Of a stretch of DNA of 64,000 bases, positions 34,596 to 47,100 are shown one piece after another. Numbering within the stretch: the first letter of the stretch is position 1; every line of letters starts with the position of its first letter. The notes under the pieces were generated by a model. That model was not told where the DNA came from, did not search any database, and saw only the letters and a list, made by a program, of their open reading frames with translations. The stretch is from Arthonia radiata. Its lineage: Eukaryota > Ascomycota > Arthoniomycetes > Arthoniales > Arthoniaceae. The stretch lies in contig PSQN01000002.1 in the NCBI GenBank assembly GCA_002989075.1, forward strand, positions 1,132,097-1,196,096. The letters are read 5' to 3'. Both the position numbers and the translations under genes were made by a program.

Positions 34596-35001
34596 CGTGG
34601 AGTGGGATTTCAAGATGAGGATGAAGTTTTGTTATGAGCGATGTCCGCTGTGGCGTTTGAAGGCCAGGGGTCGGTTTGATGTTTCTACCGACTGGTGAGA
34701 AACCGTGGGAAGCTTCAGGGACTGACGAAAAAGATGTGGAACAAGTTCGTGCTTGATTGCAGGCGCCTCCGAAATCCTGAAAGAGGAGAAGAAGTCTACC
34801 CACGATCTTGGAGGATCAATGGCTATTGTCAGAGTTTGCGAAGTGGATGTTTGATGTCGTAGGTCGGAGACTTTTGATGCCTTAGAGGAGCTTGCAAATC
34901 TATCTAATGCTGATGAAACGCCTTGCTACAATTCATGCATGTTGAAATACCACCGTGCCGTTGAGCGCCAACGCTATGTTCAGAAGTTGTTTGCAGTGCA
35001 A
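34596..35001. other. Intergenic between convergent genes
   Basis: 3' regions of cenH3 and SER3; no gene seen. Confidence 0.5.
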
Positions 35002-36492
35002 TCACCACAGGAATCGCGTCCGGATGCGCGAGCTGAGGCTCTCGAAGCCCTCATACATCTCCTGGACCTCAGCTTTGTTTACGTCTTTCACGTCAGCCAT
35101 AGCGTAGGCTACATCGCCTTTGCTGTCACTCATCTGCTTTTCGACGTTGTGGTCGCCAAGGAGCTCGTTGACGCGCCGTAGTACACCAGGAACGTTCTTG
35201 TGAATAAACACGACACGTACGTGTGTCAGGTCTTCTGGTGCAAGTCCGCGCAGCTGCACTTCAGGCATATTGACCGAGCCAATAGTAATACCCTCGTTTA
35301 CATAGCCAACAAGGGCATTTGCGACCTCGACGCCAATTGCCCGTTGCGCCTCTTCGGTCGAGCCGCCAATATGCGGTGTCAGAATGATATTCTTGCACGA
35401 TCGCAATCCCTCGGCCCAGCTGTTGAGAGAGTTAGTAAAATAGTCGCCATTGCCGGCGGGCTCGTTTGGGTATACGTCTAGCGCAGCGCCGGCGATCTTG
35501 CCAGATCTTGATGCGTCCACCAGCGCTTGGATGTCGACGACGGAGCCACGAGAGGCGTTGATCAGGTACGATCCATTGCGCATGCAGTCCAGCTGCTCCG
35601 GCCCAATCATGTTCTTTGTCTCCGGTATTTCAGGGACGTGTAGCGTGACGAAGTCTGAGGCGCGCAGTAGCTCCTCCAGGCTGTGAAGCTGCTTGGCTGT
35701 GCCCATGGACATGAGGTTGACCACGTCGTAATACACGACAGACATACCCAGACCTTCTGCGAGGACGCTGAGCTGATTGCCGATGTGACCGTATCCGACT
35801 ATGCCTAGCGTCTTGCCACGGACTTCCCAGCAACCCGCGCTGACCTTGTTCCAGCGGCCTTGATGCATCTCCATGGAGCGGTCCGCGAGCTGTCGCGCGA
35901 GGGCGATGATTTCTGCTATAACGAGTTCGGCGACTGATCTTGAGTTTGAGAAGGGCGAATTGAAGACGGCGACACCCTTGCTGGCGGCCGTGGCGAGATC
36001 TACTTGGTTGGTGCCAATGCAGAAGCAACCGACGACAAGGAGGTGTGGAGCATTGTTCAAGACTCGGGATGTGATTTTCGTCTTGGATCGGATGCCTAAT
36101 ACATGTACGTCTCTGCAGCCTCATAGTCAGCGCATGCGACGCCGACTGCAGTTTGTGTGTTGTACGTACTTGATTTTCTCGATGAGCTCATCCTCTTGCA
36201 ACGCGCCCTTTATAGTCTGTACTTGATACCCTTGGTCTCGCAGTATTTTCTGTCCGACTTCATTCACGCTCTCCAATAGGAGTATCTTGATCTCTTGTTG
36301 TGCAAAGGGTTTGAGCTGTCGAGCCATGTCGGTGGTCTGCGCTCTGCTGAGCTCTGTTCGGCTACCACTGGAGAACTGTGACTTGAAAGAAGATTCGGGA
36401 GATACGATTCTACCGGCATCTGGAGAAGTTGATACGTTCATACTGTTCGATATCGTTTGCGAAAGGCCATTCATAGCCTTCTTGATGTCCAT
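35002..36492 (-). CDS. SER3: D-3-phosphoglycerate dehydrogenase
   Basis: First step of serine synthesis from 3-phosphoglycerate, NAD-linked, cytosolic. Exons 36492-36170 and 36112-35002 (57-nt intron, GTACGT donor, CTGAC branch, TGCAG acceptor, phase 2) give 477 aa, the length of yeast Ser3/Ser33. An N-terminal Ser-rich extension of about 70 residues precedes the EIKILLLESVNEVGQ start of the fold. LGIVGYGHIGNQ is the NAD loop; NASRGSVVD carries the catalytic Arg, DVYPNEPAG the Glu and LTPHIGGSTEEAQ the His. The C-terminal 75 residues (VRVVFIHKNVPGVLRRVNEL) are an ACT regulatory domain, implying serine feedback as in the bacterial SerA enzymes. Identification is firm. Confidence 0.95.
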
Positions 36493-38006
36493 TGTAGTGG
36501 GGTGTCACTGCTTTGAGGAGGTCGCAAAGGAGGTAGGAGCGAGACAGGAAGTCTTTTATTGTAAAGTGGGCGCGGCTGATGCTGTATAACGCCTGGTTAT
36601 AGTAAGTGAAGACTGTAGGGATGAGAGGCGTCTACGCGGCGAGAATCATGGAGTTGAGATGGAACATGTTGACGCAAGTTTCGTCGTACCTGACATGAAA
36701 GTGACGCCAAAGGAGAGCCCCACCGGAGCTAGTCCGACACCGACGTTCTTTCAATATTTTGCGCCACGTGACTTACAGCATGCAGGTGAGGTATTTGCTA
36801 TTTTGGTTATGAGAGTGCTTGGGAATCGGATGAGATTCGTTATTGCATTGCTGTTATCATCCTACAGGCACACGTGGATGTGGATATACGAACTGCTAGG
36901 AACACATGGGCCACCCCTGTAAATGGCCGCTCTGCACATGGTCACCCACAGGAACTGGACTCGAGCCTCGAATCGGCTGTCAGTAAGCTGTGATTACGCC
37001 GCCGGGAATTTGGAGCTGGCCAGAGTGAGGACGTCCACCAGGAAAGGATCTAGTTCCCACGCAGTACCCCCCAGCCTGACAAAAGGTATTCGGTGCAGGC
37101 AACTGATTTTTGCAGCAATGCAGGCGGACAGGTACAGGTAGCGGCTCGTGACGCTCACACAAGAGAAGGGATGAAAGGTGTAGGCCGTGATGTATGAGAT
37201 GTCAAAGAGCTGTGGAGCGAGCTATCGTCGACGGCGGCATTGACCGTTGGGTGAAAACAATGATCTACTGGCGTCCTTTTGTCGAGGGACCGTGCATTCT
37301 CTCGCTCCCAGTCAACGCTGATTGGCTCCCAGCTCACGGGCCAGCCCTCGTACTTACCTGCTACGGTAATATGCTTACAGTCTGTATCCTTGGCGCCCCT
37401 TCCGTGCATCCCTCTGACTGAGGCTCACCACACCCTCTTCCCCCAAAGGAGACTGAGGATCGAGACGCAACAGATCACGGTCGCATCCCTGACCCAAGTA
37501 TTCGTTCAGCCCGATGAAACAGCCCAATGATGCTGCAGCTAATCTTCCTCCCGATCCGTGGGGTCGGTTTCATTGGGGATCGTTCAGAGATGCCGCCGGA
37601 GTCCATGCGGCCACAGCAAGCGCAATTAACCATGATGCGCCGGCGCTGCCCGTCCAACGGCTTGCTCGCATTGAAAGGCAGATGCTAGGGGTCAATGCAG
37701 GATACCTATTTTTCCACGTGCAGTACAGTAGCTTCCTAGCCCGCCATTCTAAAGATCTCTTTGATCCTATTATTGTCTCTCATCATACTCCGGCTTTCAC
37801 ATGCTCCGCAAGGACCAGAGTTGCCTAAGAGCCAAGAATCTTACAGCCTCTCACGTCCACAGACCCTCCATTGAGCAAGTATAGCAGTATTTAGGAGTGT
37901 TGTGCTACAAAAAAGCTCGTATGCTGCAAGGCTCCAATAATCTCACGCGGGATGGCTTGACTCACGGCCGGCATTGATCGGCGTCGAGCGAAAGATCTCT
38001 ACAATA
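36493..38006. other. Long intergenic stretch between divergent SER3 and Myb gene
   Basis: 1.5 kb shared upstream region. Several short frames on both strands, none with motifs or splice-supported extension; no gene called. Confidence 0.45.
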
Positions 38007-39581
38007 ATGATGGCTCCCGTCGTCCCTTCCTCCACCAAGCCGCCTATCGAAACGCAGGGTGTTAAACTCGCTCCATTGCAAATTCATCGACGAAGGGCAT
38101 CAGCTGATTTTGACATGGATTCGCTGAATCGTCCGAGGAGAATGTGGACAAAGGAAGAAGACGATACTCTACGCCGCATAGCCGAAGCACAGGCGATATG
38201 TATGTTCTACCTCCATCTGTTGACCTTTCGGTCGAAAAGGCCAACTGACAATCTTCATCAGCATGCAACGGCACCGTCAAAGATTGGTGCTCGATCTCCA
38301 AAATGCTTCCCGGTCGGACGAATAAAGACTGCCGTAAGCGATATAGCAAAGTCACCAAAAGCGTCAACAAAGGCACTTGGTCGCCTGATGAGGATCGACG
38401 TTTAGTGGAGGCCATGGCTACTTGCGGCCCAAGGTAAGTGTTGAAGAAGGATGTGAGAGGACAAGCGCCGACTAAATCGTTCTCAGCTGGCAACTCATTG
38501 CTGAAAAGGTAGCCACGAGACATGCTGAGCGTAAGTCTCACCACAAAATGGTCGCCTTGTACGTGGACCGCCGACAGCTCAGGCTGACGTTCCTGTAGAA
38601 TGTGCCAAACGTTGGCAACACTCCCTCGATCCAAACATTGATCGCAGCGAATGGACCGAAGAGGAGAATCAGATTCTCATGGACGCCGTCAATTCAATGG
38701 GACGAAGCTGGCGCAATATCTGCAGAACCCATTTTCCACAAAGGTACGGGATCCAATGCCGATGTTCTGCGTCCCAACTGACCGATTGCGTCAGATCCAC
38801 CACTGACATTAAGAATCACTTCGAGTACGTCATTCGACACACGCGAACGTCTATGGAGAAGGCACCAAGTACACTCGATCAGATGAGCCCGAATCCCGAT
38901 TTGAGAGACATGTCGTCCGAGACTTCTGGTGAAACATCATCCATGCCTCAACCTAGCCCAATCAGTCATGTTTCCAATCATCCGTCAGTCCACAATCGGA
39001 CTGAGCCTATATTGACCGGTTGCCACCCTGGTCCTGATGCTTTCATGGACTTCGACATGCACAGCCCTCATAGTCGCCCGCCTATGACATTCTCACCGAC
39101 AGACGGCGCGATGATGCACCAACCACAGAGCATGGAGCAATGCGGCACCTCACAATCACCATTCGACCTTGCTCTGAGAGCTTACAACACCCCGTTGGAT
39201 CATCCACATATGACTTCGAACACCACAATGGCCTCACAGTCGCCATCCATGATGCAGACATCAACATCGCCCCACTATCCAATGATGCCGGCGAACGGCA
39301 TGCTCATGAGCGGTCCTCCACAACATCACGTACAAGCGGGCACTGCGCATGTCCCACAATACTTCGACTATTCCAGGTCCCCACAGGAAGATCAGATTGC
39401 TCTCAGTCCTTACCCTCAATATCATCAGACCCAGTCACCTCAGCTCACTCGCTCGCCGGGGGGTTCAAGATACACTTTGGTCTTGGATGAGCTGCAAGAA
39501 GAAAACGTCAATATGGTTCTAGAGCCTCTAGCGAGATCCGGGGTCAACGTGAGCATGAAATTGTACGAGCAAAGTCATTAA
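38007..39581 (+). CDS. Myb-type transcription factor with three Myb repeats
   Basis: Nuclear DNA-binding protein. Exons 38007-38199, 38262-38433, 38487-38530, 38599-38743 and 38795-39581 (introns 62, 53, 68 and 51 nt, all GTAWGT/GTAAGT/GTACGG with C/TAG ends) give 446 aa; each junction restores the Myb periodicity. Repeat 1 is MWTKEEDDTLRRI to DCRKRYSKV; repeat 2 is GTWSPDEDRRLVEAM to QCAKRWQHSLDP; repeat 3 is SEWTEEENQILMDAV to DIKNHFEYVIRH, with the regularly spaced Trp of the family. Repeats 1 and 3 have large residues in place of the last Trp, which is common. The C-terminal 280 residues are Pro/Ser/Gln/Met-rich and probably the transactivation part. Similar in layout to the FlbD/Myb-like developmental regulators but longer; orthology is not claimed. 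Confidence 0.9.
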
Positions 39582-40170
39582 GGTTGACAGGATGGAAGGA
39601 ATGAGGTCAATTTGGGCTCCTGGCGCGACTACGTGGCGGCTACTTGAACAGATATAATGATCGATACCGCTAATTCACTCCCTCGCATACTCACTAGAGA
39701 CGATGGTTTTCTTCAACCTCGCGACAGCTACAGTTACTTGCATTGTGTCTAGCCAACATTCGCAGTTCGGTCCGAGATCGGCATACCCCCCGCCGTGCAC
39801 CAAAGTGGCTAGCGCCAACGTCCATTATTAGAAGCTAGTCTTGTGACCTTACAACAGCTTAATTCATTCTACCTCGTTGTCAGCTGTCAAATAAGAACTC
39901 ACCGAGGCTCCCGGACGGCCCGCAGGCAGAAGCGCTGACAGCTCTCGCTTAGCTCTAGTGACGCAGAGCCGAGTCATTGCGGCAAACGCCAGAGCAAATA
40001 CCAAGACAAACGAGACTTAGCAAACTGGTTCGCACGGTAATGCCGTCTGACATGCGTCTCGTATTCTTTATCCTTACGCAATAAGCACCATTGCTCTGCT
40101 TTCTTCACTACTGACTTGTCAGCTCTTGGCAAGACCGGCTGCAATACATTCCCCCGACGGCCACACCATC
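39582..40170. other. Intergenic
   Basis: No supported gene; 3' end of the Myb gene and promoter of the next. Confidence 0.5.
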
Positions 40171-40869
40171 ATGGCTTCGAGTCACAGCAGCACGAAGCTC
40201 TATTTTGGGTACATCTCCCACAAGGCATGACCTGCATGTTGGATGAAGCTGGCGCTGACATCCTCCCAGGTATGGCTCGAATCTCTGGCGTGAGCAAATG
40301 GGAAAACGCTGCCCAGAGTCGAAATACCTCGGGGTGGCTCGTGTGTCTGGCTACAAGTGGTTCATCTATGACCGTGGCTATGCCAATATAGCTCAGACCA
40401 ACAAATCTTCTGACGAAGTGTACGCTCTGGCGTATTCGCTGACGCCGTCAGATGAAGCAAAGCTAGACAGAAATGAAGGTGTGCCATGGGCCTATCAGAA
40501 GGTCATGCTCGACGCTGAGTTCTGGCGAGCGGATTCAAACACACCCGTCGAAACGAGTGAGCGCAGCAAAATGAAGACAAAGAACATGCTGGTGTACATC
40601 GATCACGACGGGACTACTGAGAACAAGCCGAAAGAAGAGTACATCTATCGTATGGTGAGTGTGGTCTCGTAATGGGATTCTCTTAGAAAAGCGCGAATCG
40701 GGATGGCTGATCGTCGACGCAGAACAAAGGAATCGACGATGCACTCGCGGCTGGCGTGCCCAAAGAGTACGTGGACAAAGTCATGCGTCCCTTCATTCCC
40801 GACAAGAAGCCGCCTGAAGTCGAGCAAATGGCTCGCAAGCAAGCGCGGAAGTTCGAGGATGAGAAGTGA
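40171..40869 (+). CDS. Gamma-glutamylcyclotransferase-like protein
   Basis: Likely releases 5-oxoproline from gamma-glutamyl amino acids (glutathione turnover); cytosolic. Exons 40171-40208, 40270-40654 and 40723-40869 (introns of 61 and 68 nt) give 189 aa. The first splice is decisive: it joins KLYFG to YGSNLW, making the family signature Y-G-S-N-L; it uses a GTACAT donor, a CTGAC branch and a CCCAG acceptor. Then KRCPESKYLGVARVSGYKW, RGYANI, and LTPSDEAKLDRNEGVPWAYQK, whose Glu is the expected catalytic acid. A short helical C-terminus (KGIDDALAAGVPKEYVDKVM) is usual in fungal members. Confident in family, substrate inferred. Confidence 0.9.
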
Positions 40870-41383
40870 GACGGCTCGAGTTGCCATTGCGCGTTGCGGC
40901 TCAGGAATTAAGCTGCTGCATGATCCGCCTGCAGTAGGCGAACTCCACCAATAATGCTTGCGTGCCAGTACAGCTGAAATACTGCTCAGATCGCGAGGCT
41001 AAGAGAACTTTGACGCATAATTTTTCCAGGCCGGTCTGCTTGAATGTACTTGCAAGAGGAAGCTACAAATGGTCAGTGCTATGAAGATACCAACTAATTT
41101 CCGTCCCGAAATAGCTTAAGTCCAGCGCCGCGAATCGAAAGAAGGTGCGAATGTGGCGTGCCTCGCTTGCCTCTTTGGACAAGCACAACACTTCGCGTGG
41201 CTCCTGCCCTCATCTTACGGCTTCTACATCCGCGACATCTCGCCTCAACATCTCACCAACCTCGCTCATCACAGTTTTCCAAGCACTATCTTAGCATCAC
41301 AGACGTTTCGCCTGCAAAACATTCTACTTGAGATCATTATCAACACTTCAACGCATTCCAGATTAACATCAACCGCAGTCATC
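40870..41383. other. Intergenic
   Basis: No supported gene. Confidence 0.45.
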
Positions 41384-41896
41384 ATGCCTAGCTCCGGCTT
41401 ACCTCGTACCACCTCGAACGACAATCCCAAACCCAGACCATCACCGCAACTGCCATAGGAGGTCCTCTTGATGATCTGCGAAGAGACCTCAGTGGCCATG
41501 TTCGAGGACTCTCTTCAGCCACATATGATCCCGTCCCTGAGCGACGACATACTAAGCCTCACACGAGCAAATCGCACATTCAGAGACTTCATTGCGCCTC
41601 GGGTCCTTGCAGCGCTCAAACTTTTTGAAAGCAAGTGCGAAGAGCTACTGATACTTGCTTTGATGAAGAACCTGACTTGCAGGACCTGCAACATACTCAC
41701 GTCTCCGTCGCCTCCCATGGGCGCTGACAATCGGTGTCCGGCGTGCAAGCAAGTGGTCGATGGTTATTTGAAGGCCAAGGACATCGTTAACCAATTGACG
41801 GCTGTGTTGGCGGGCTTGATGAAGGATAGCTTGAAGATGTCTCTTGCGCACTTGGAAGGTCTGCGCGAGTCTCGAGGAACAAGCGCAAAAGATTAA
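41384..41896 (+). pseudogene. Possible dispersed family A relative with a premature stop
   Basis: The frame from ATG 41384 reads MPSSGLPRTTSNDNPKPRPS then PQLP, a TAG at 41456-41458, and goes on in frame EVLLMICEETSVAMFED to a stop at 41894. The PxPQLPxEV entry, the size (about 170 codons) and two Cys pairs in the C-terminal half (CRTC, CPAC) recall the tandem family at 11-16 kb, with the stop exactly at the variable residue of LPxEI. There is no sign of the 11-base first exon. Middle residues are too different for certainty; it could be an unrelated F-box-like remnant. Confidence 0.45.
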
Positions 41897-42749
41897 GGCG
41901 GTCATACAAGCACATCCGAGCGTCTCGATGTGACCATCCTTCAATACACGCATGTCTCAGCAAGATCATCAACGAGTTGCGCCGACCCTTCAACGAAACC
42001 ATTTCTGAGCAAGGTCGTCAGTTTGTGGTGCGCATCCTTCAAAATGGGTATTTCTAACCAAGGCTTTTTTGAGAGACGGCATGGATGTAAGTCTCAGCAT
42101 GTTCGAGGGCTGCATGCGTAGTATTCCAGAGGTAGTAACAACACACTCAAAACAAGATTGATCGAAGGGAGGCTTGCGTCTTGTTCACAGCATGCTATCA
42201 TGGGACAAAGTCGCTGACGGTACCTCTCCTGGCCGCTTTCCCGTCCTTAATTCCCAGCGCCTGTCGCTCTCCCGTGAGACCAACCAAATCCCAAAGCAAC
42301 ACATAACGATGCCTTCCACAAAGAACAACCTAATACTGCCGCCCAGCTGTCATCCACAGCGTAATGGCTCCTAGCAAAGAAAACAGAAGCACCCTGCATT
42401 TGTTCACTTCGGCAGAAGAGTTGCTTCAGTTCATGATGGATGCAATAGATTCCCAATGCTGATAGGCTCGTTGATATGTCCGCGAAGACTTGGGAAATGC
42501 GATATTGCGTCGAGCAGACGAGTGCTGAAGCAGAGAGCGACAAGACTGGCAGAATATACCCTTCCTGGTGTCCATGCCGAGGACTTTCTCTCCATAGCTA
42601 ACACATGAGAATGAAGCCGGTTCACAAGGCCCGTTTACCAGCGGTCAAGTATGCACCACTTCTTTCCACTCCTTCCATCTCCCCAATCACTCACCACACC
42701 CTAATTCACCGTGCCTCGCCTCAGACGACCTCCAACGCCCCTACCCTCC
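41897..42749. other. Intergenic
   Basis: No recognisable gene. Some short frames follow copy A7 but show no motif. Confidence 0.4.
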
Positions 42750-43328
42750 TCACACTTCCCCCTTCCCCTTTCCCACCCCACTCCCATCACCCCGCCCCTC
42801 CCCCTGACTAATCCACCACTCCATTCGCATACCCTCTTCCCTCGCACGCTGCTCCCTCCGCTGCACACGCCTTAACTCATAGTACCTCACCTCCGCACTG
42901 ACCTCACTTTCATCAGCGTCATATCCCTCATCGCGTCCCTCGAGCTTTCTTAGTGCTTCGTCGATTGCCGAGATTGTGGTTTCTGTGTTCTGCGCCGGCT
43001 CTTTAGCGGGGTCTGCTGGCGAGTAGGGGGTGTTGCATGTGGGCGTGGATGGTGGGGCTATTGGAGCGCGGTCGCTGTGCTGGGTATCTTCGGGTTTCAC
43101 CAGACTCGCGTGGGCACGGCTCGTGGGCGCCGGACTCGCCAGGCTCGCTTCGTTGGCTACGTCCGCTGGATATGTCGTCGGAGATCGTGGCGTCTGATCA
43201 GGCACGATCGGCTCGTCATCCCAGGTCTCCCACTCGCGGCGGCGGGTCTTGATGTCGTGGCGTTGGCGGATGTGCCGAATGAGGGGGAGGTGGCGGTAGA
43301 GGAGTGTGGGGAGGGGGTAGATGGGCAT
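42750..43328 (-). CDS. Hypothetical protein, charged and Pro-rich
   Basis: 192 aa, single exon from ATG 43328. Not recognised. It opens MPIYPLPTLLYRHLPLIRHI then RRREWETWDDEPIVPD, which has the look of a conserved motif: a hydrophobic/basic start followed by a Trp-rich acidic patch. The middle is Pro/Ser/Thr-rich and probably disordered; near the end, SAIDEALRKLEGRDEGYD and RYYELRRVQRREQRAREEG form a charged helix, and the tail is Gly/Lys/Glu-rich. A cytosolic or nuclear adaptor is conceivable, but no function can be assigned. The opposite strand is C-rich and gives shadow frames. Confidence 0.6.
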   Translation of the reverse strand: MPIYPLPTLLYRHLPLIRHIRQRHDIKTRRREWETWDDEPIVPDQTPRSPTTYPADVANEASLASPAPTSRAHASLVKPEDTQHSDRAPIAPPSTPTCNTPYSPADPAKEPAQNTETTISAIDEALRKLEGRDEGYDADESEVSAEVRYYELRRVQRREQRAREEGMRMEWWISQGEGRGDGSGVGKGKGEV

Positions 43329-44189
43329 TTTTGAAATGGGGGTGGGTGTTGTGAGGTTTTTGTATGGAGTGGATGAGTGATGGTGGTTGGAGAGATTTGC
43401 TATGTAGCAGCGCGGTGTTGGCTGTGGCGCGTGGTGAAAAGTGGTGATGAGGTGATGGTCGTTTGGTGAGTGTTGTCTTCGTTGAGTGCTTGCGGGAAAG
43501 GTGGAGAAGGTGGGAGGCAGAAGGCGGAGGAGGTGGTGGTGGTTTTATTGTTGCACTGTGTGAGGCGGTTCTGGGCTGTGGTGGTCGTGTCGTTGAGGAC
43601 AATGCTGTGAGTGTTGCACAGTGTTTTGGTGCGTGAAGCAGGAATGGCGAGCGTCGGCGTTTGCGTTTGCGCTGTAGGTGTTTTCCGTTTGGAGAAGCGA
43701 CTGGGTTTGCAGCATAGTGGCCAAATATCAGCGTCAACTCGCAACCCTCTTAGGAAACCTCTTGTCAGGTCTGCGCGTTGGCTTGAAAATCCCATCGAAA
43801 CAGCCGCACAGCCGCAAATCCGGGAGATGTCCTGAAGGATAGCCGACGATGACCATGGCTGTGACGTGTCTTTTTGTTCATTCACGACGCTTTCGTTACG
43901 TGGAAGTGGAGGTCGATGTCGTGAACCCGGGAAAAGGAGTCAGTGAGCATGGGTGTCGTGATTCTGAAAGGGCTCGGGCAAATGATTGCAATGGGTTGTT
44001 GTTGTGTTTGCGGTAGATGCGATGGATTCTGTGAGTGTCTGACGTGCTCCAGCGGTGTTATTATCCTGGCATATTCCTCATATCTTTGTCCGATGCGAAT
44101 TGGTCGGTAGAGGCGCTCTTAGCGTGAGGATCCGAACGTCTAACAAGCGAGACGCTCTAGCAACCTCGTAGATCAATGGCTTACCTCAG
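43329..44189. other. Intergenic
   Basis: GT-rich in its first 300 bp; no supported gene. Confidence 0.45.
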
Positions 44190-47100
44190 TCAAATACCCT
44201 TGCTTGTGATCAAGTCCACCAGTTCCATGACGCTGCCCTGCATCAGCAATTCGAATATGCGCAAGTGCTGCACGCGGACGTTGCACCCCTTAAGGATCCA
44301 ACTCTCCACCTCGCCCGCTATCAAACTGTCCACGCCCAATGCTGAGAAGAGCGTCTGCTCGTTAATCTCCTCCTCTGCGACACCCAGCAATTCACTCAGC
44401 TTTCTCACAATTGCACTGTACAAAAGCTTGCGGGCTTCTTCGCTGCTGAAGCATTGTCCGAGTTGACGCCGCAGCGGGATGACTGCCTCGCTCGGTTTTC
44501 TTTGCCCTGTCGCAGCTAGGGCAGTCTCCTCAAATCTCCATGACAGGAGGCCATCTTCTCTCGCACGTTGGGCCATGAGCTGCCTCGGCGTTTTCCCGCG
44601 GAGGTCTTTGTCTCTGAGGTTTAAGTTAGCCCCATGTTCCAAGAGCAAGTCCATGATGCCATCGATACCGTGCCGTGCTACGGTGTGTGCGACTGTCTCC
44701 CCGTTACAGAGTTGATTGACGTCTGCGCCATGTAGCAGCAGCATGTCGACGGTGTCATGCCGTCCTTTTGAAGCGGCAAGTATGAGTGGTGTTGAATTGA
44801 GAGACGGTGCTGCGTTCACATGGGCCTGATGCTCAAGAAGCAGCTTGATGTAGTGCAGACGACCTTTCGAAATTGCAAGATGCAGCGGTGTGCCGAATGG
44901 GAAGTGGTCAATGTTGACGTTGGTCTTGTGATCGAGAAGGAAATGGACGACCTCGTCATGATCCTTCGCTAGAGCTGGCAACTGAATGTTAGCACACGAA
45001 ACGTTGTGACTGGCTCTAGCTCCTATATGATTGTGGGCGAGGGCGAATGTAGGTCCTTAACATGCACTTGTGGGAAGAAATACAGCGGCTCTTCATTATT
45101 AAGAAAGCAGTCTTACCAAGGAGTAGAGCATGGGATTTGAGCTCTCCAATGGTTTTGCTTGGGTATATGGATTCTTCGAAAATGGCTGCGACTGCCCGGG
45201 AAAGTCCGAAAGCAGCGGCAACACAAAGCGGGAAAGTTTCGAGAGCTAAATTATATGCAATGTGACTGATGTCGTTGATCATGAAGGTGTACCGAGTTTC
45301 CCTGAGATAGGTCATGACAAGTTCGTGGGTCATGTCATCTGCACAGTCGCGGGCATGGTCACCTGTAGCTGCATAGTCAGAAAGAACACACCAAGCACAA
45401 CACAGCGCGCTTACCCCAGTAGCGTGCGGCATACTCCAAGAAACGGTACCTGGACGCCATCTTTCTCAACACTCCTCTGCGCTCCACAGGACCATCGGTT
45501 CGGGTAATTGTTACGCTATTGACCCCTTTGAACAGGAGATATGTCAAACAGGAATGCGCGATGTCGCCTGCTAATTGCATGAAGTGCTGGTCACTGTGCG
45601 ACTCGAAATACTCTTGGACCGTGTAATGTGAGAAATTGACGACTTTTTGCTCATTGATAGTCACTAAGCCCGCGCAGGCTGATATTAGGTCGCCGGAATT
45701 TAGAACGCCGTCTTCATACATGTCTTGATCGCCTAGTTGAACAGCAAGAGCGTGTTCGACCTCTCCAACCGTGAGGGACCGATACGCACGGAACACGAAG
45801 TTGAGCAGTCGCAAGGCAGTTTCGCTCTCAAATTGAGTTTGGGCTTTTATCCTGCACAGCGCATTATCGTAAGCGGTCGAGAGATTGCCGGGCAGTGTTC
45901 TTAAAGCGTCCTTAATACTCCTTCTTGTGGTCTTCGAGAGAATCAAGTCGGCATAGAGCTAGGCCAGTAGAAACCTATGCATAATTAGGCATACTCGCGA
46001 GGATGGCGGAGAGGATTCGGGGAGCAATACATTCGATCAGCCTGCAAGAGGCATAGTCAGTAGAGTTTAGGAACTAGGAAAGACGCCTGCTAGACGGAAG
46101 CTCAAAGTGGAAGCTTCTTTTGAGGTGTAGATGCAACAACTGATGTTACCCGCAGGTCCCCTATCAGCACGTTCTTTTGCGAACATAGATGCGCTTACTC
46201 TCGTACAATGCTCTACCGTGGCGTTTTCTCCTTGCGCAACGAGGCGGAACGACAATGTCAAGACTCAAGAGAGCATGAACGAGGACGGTGCCCAGAAACA
46301 AAGCTCGAGGTCTCTCCACTGACTTACTTTTGATGTAATCGTATTCACGACAGCGTCTCGCAGCTCGGGTTCCTTGCTGAAGTGAGTCTGCATCCTCTTA
46401 TATCGCATGAATCTTCGATCCAAGTAGGCGTAGATATCTTCCTCTGGAGAATCGATGATAAATCGCAAAGCATCAGGAAGTTCGTCAGTAGCGGCAATGG
46501 TTGGCCTGGAGAATATTAACAGTGACACAGAAGGTTCTAAAGATCTGAGCTCTAGCAGCAACCGTTCCCTTGCATTGTCTGCCTCAGGAATTTCGTCGAA
46601 TGCATCAAGGACAACATTGACTCGACTAAAAGGCGAAGTAACTTTTCTGAGAAGTCTGACAAGTTCTTGAAGTGGTGGTCTACTGTTCTTCGCCAAGCAC
46701 GCTGCTTGCATACTTTCAGCGTCGGACAGGCCGTGACCATGTTGCGACAGGAGCTGCTGGCATAGTGCTGCAACAACGTTCGATGGGGTCTGAAGCTCGC
46801 GCTCGTAATAGTTGTAGAAAAAATATGCCAGGCCTTCTGATTTGGCCTCTGCAATTCCTTGCAGCAGATCGATGAGAAGTGCACTTTGCCCAAGTCAGCT
46901 TCATCTCGGAGTAGTGAAGGCCAAAGAAGTGCTCACGCGTTCACAGTCTTGCCGACACCCTCTGCGTCTCAGTTAATCATAATGAAACAAGGCGTTCAAG
47001 ATTCGCGCGAGACATACGCGGTCCCGTGCACATCAGAATGTTATTCTCGCCCTTCAGCCAAGCCGAGAACTGTGGTGCTTTCAATATTTGTTGCACGGTG

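Noticed and set aside
36659-36922. An 87-aa + frame with a hydrophobic centre
   Set aside because: No splice extension, no motif; likely chance in the SER3/Myb intergenic region.
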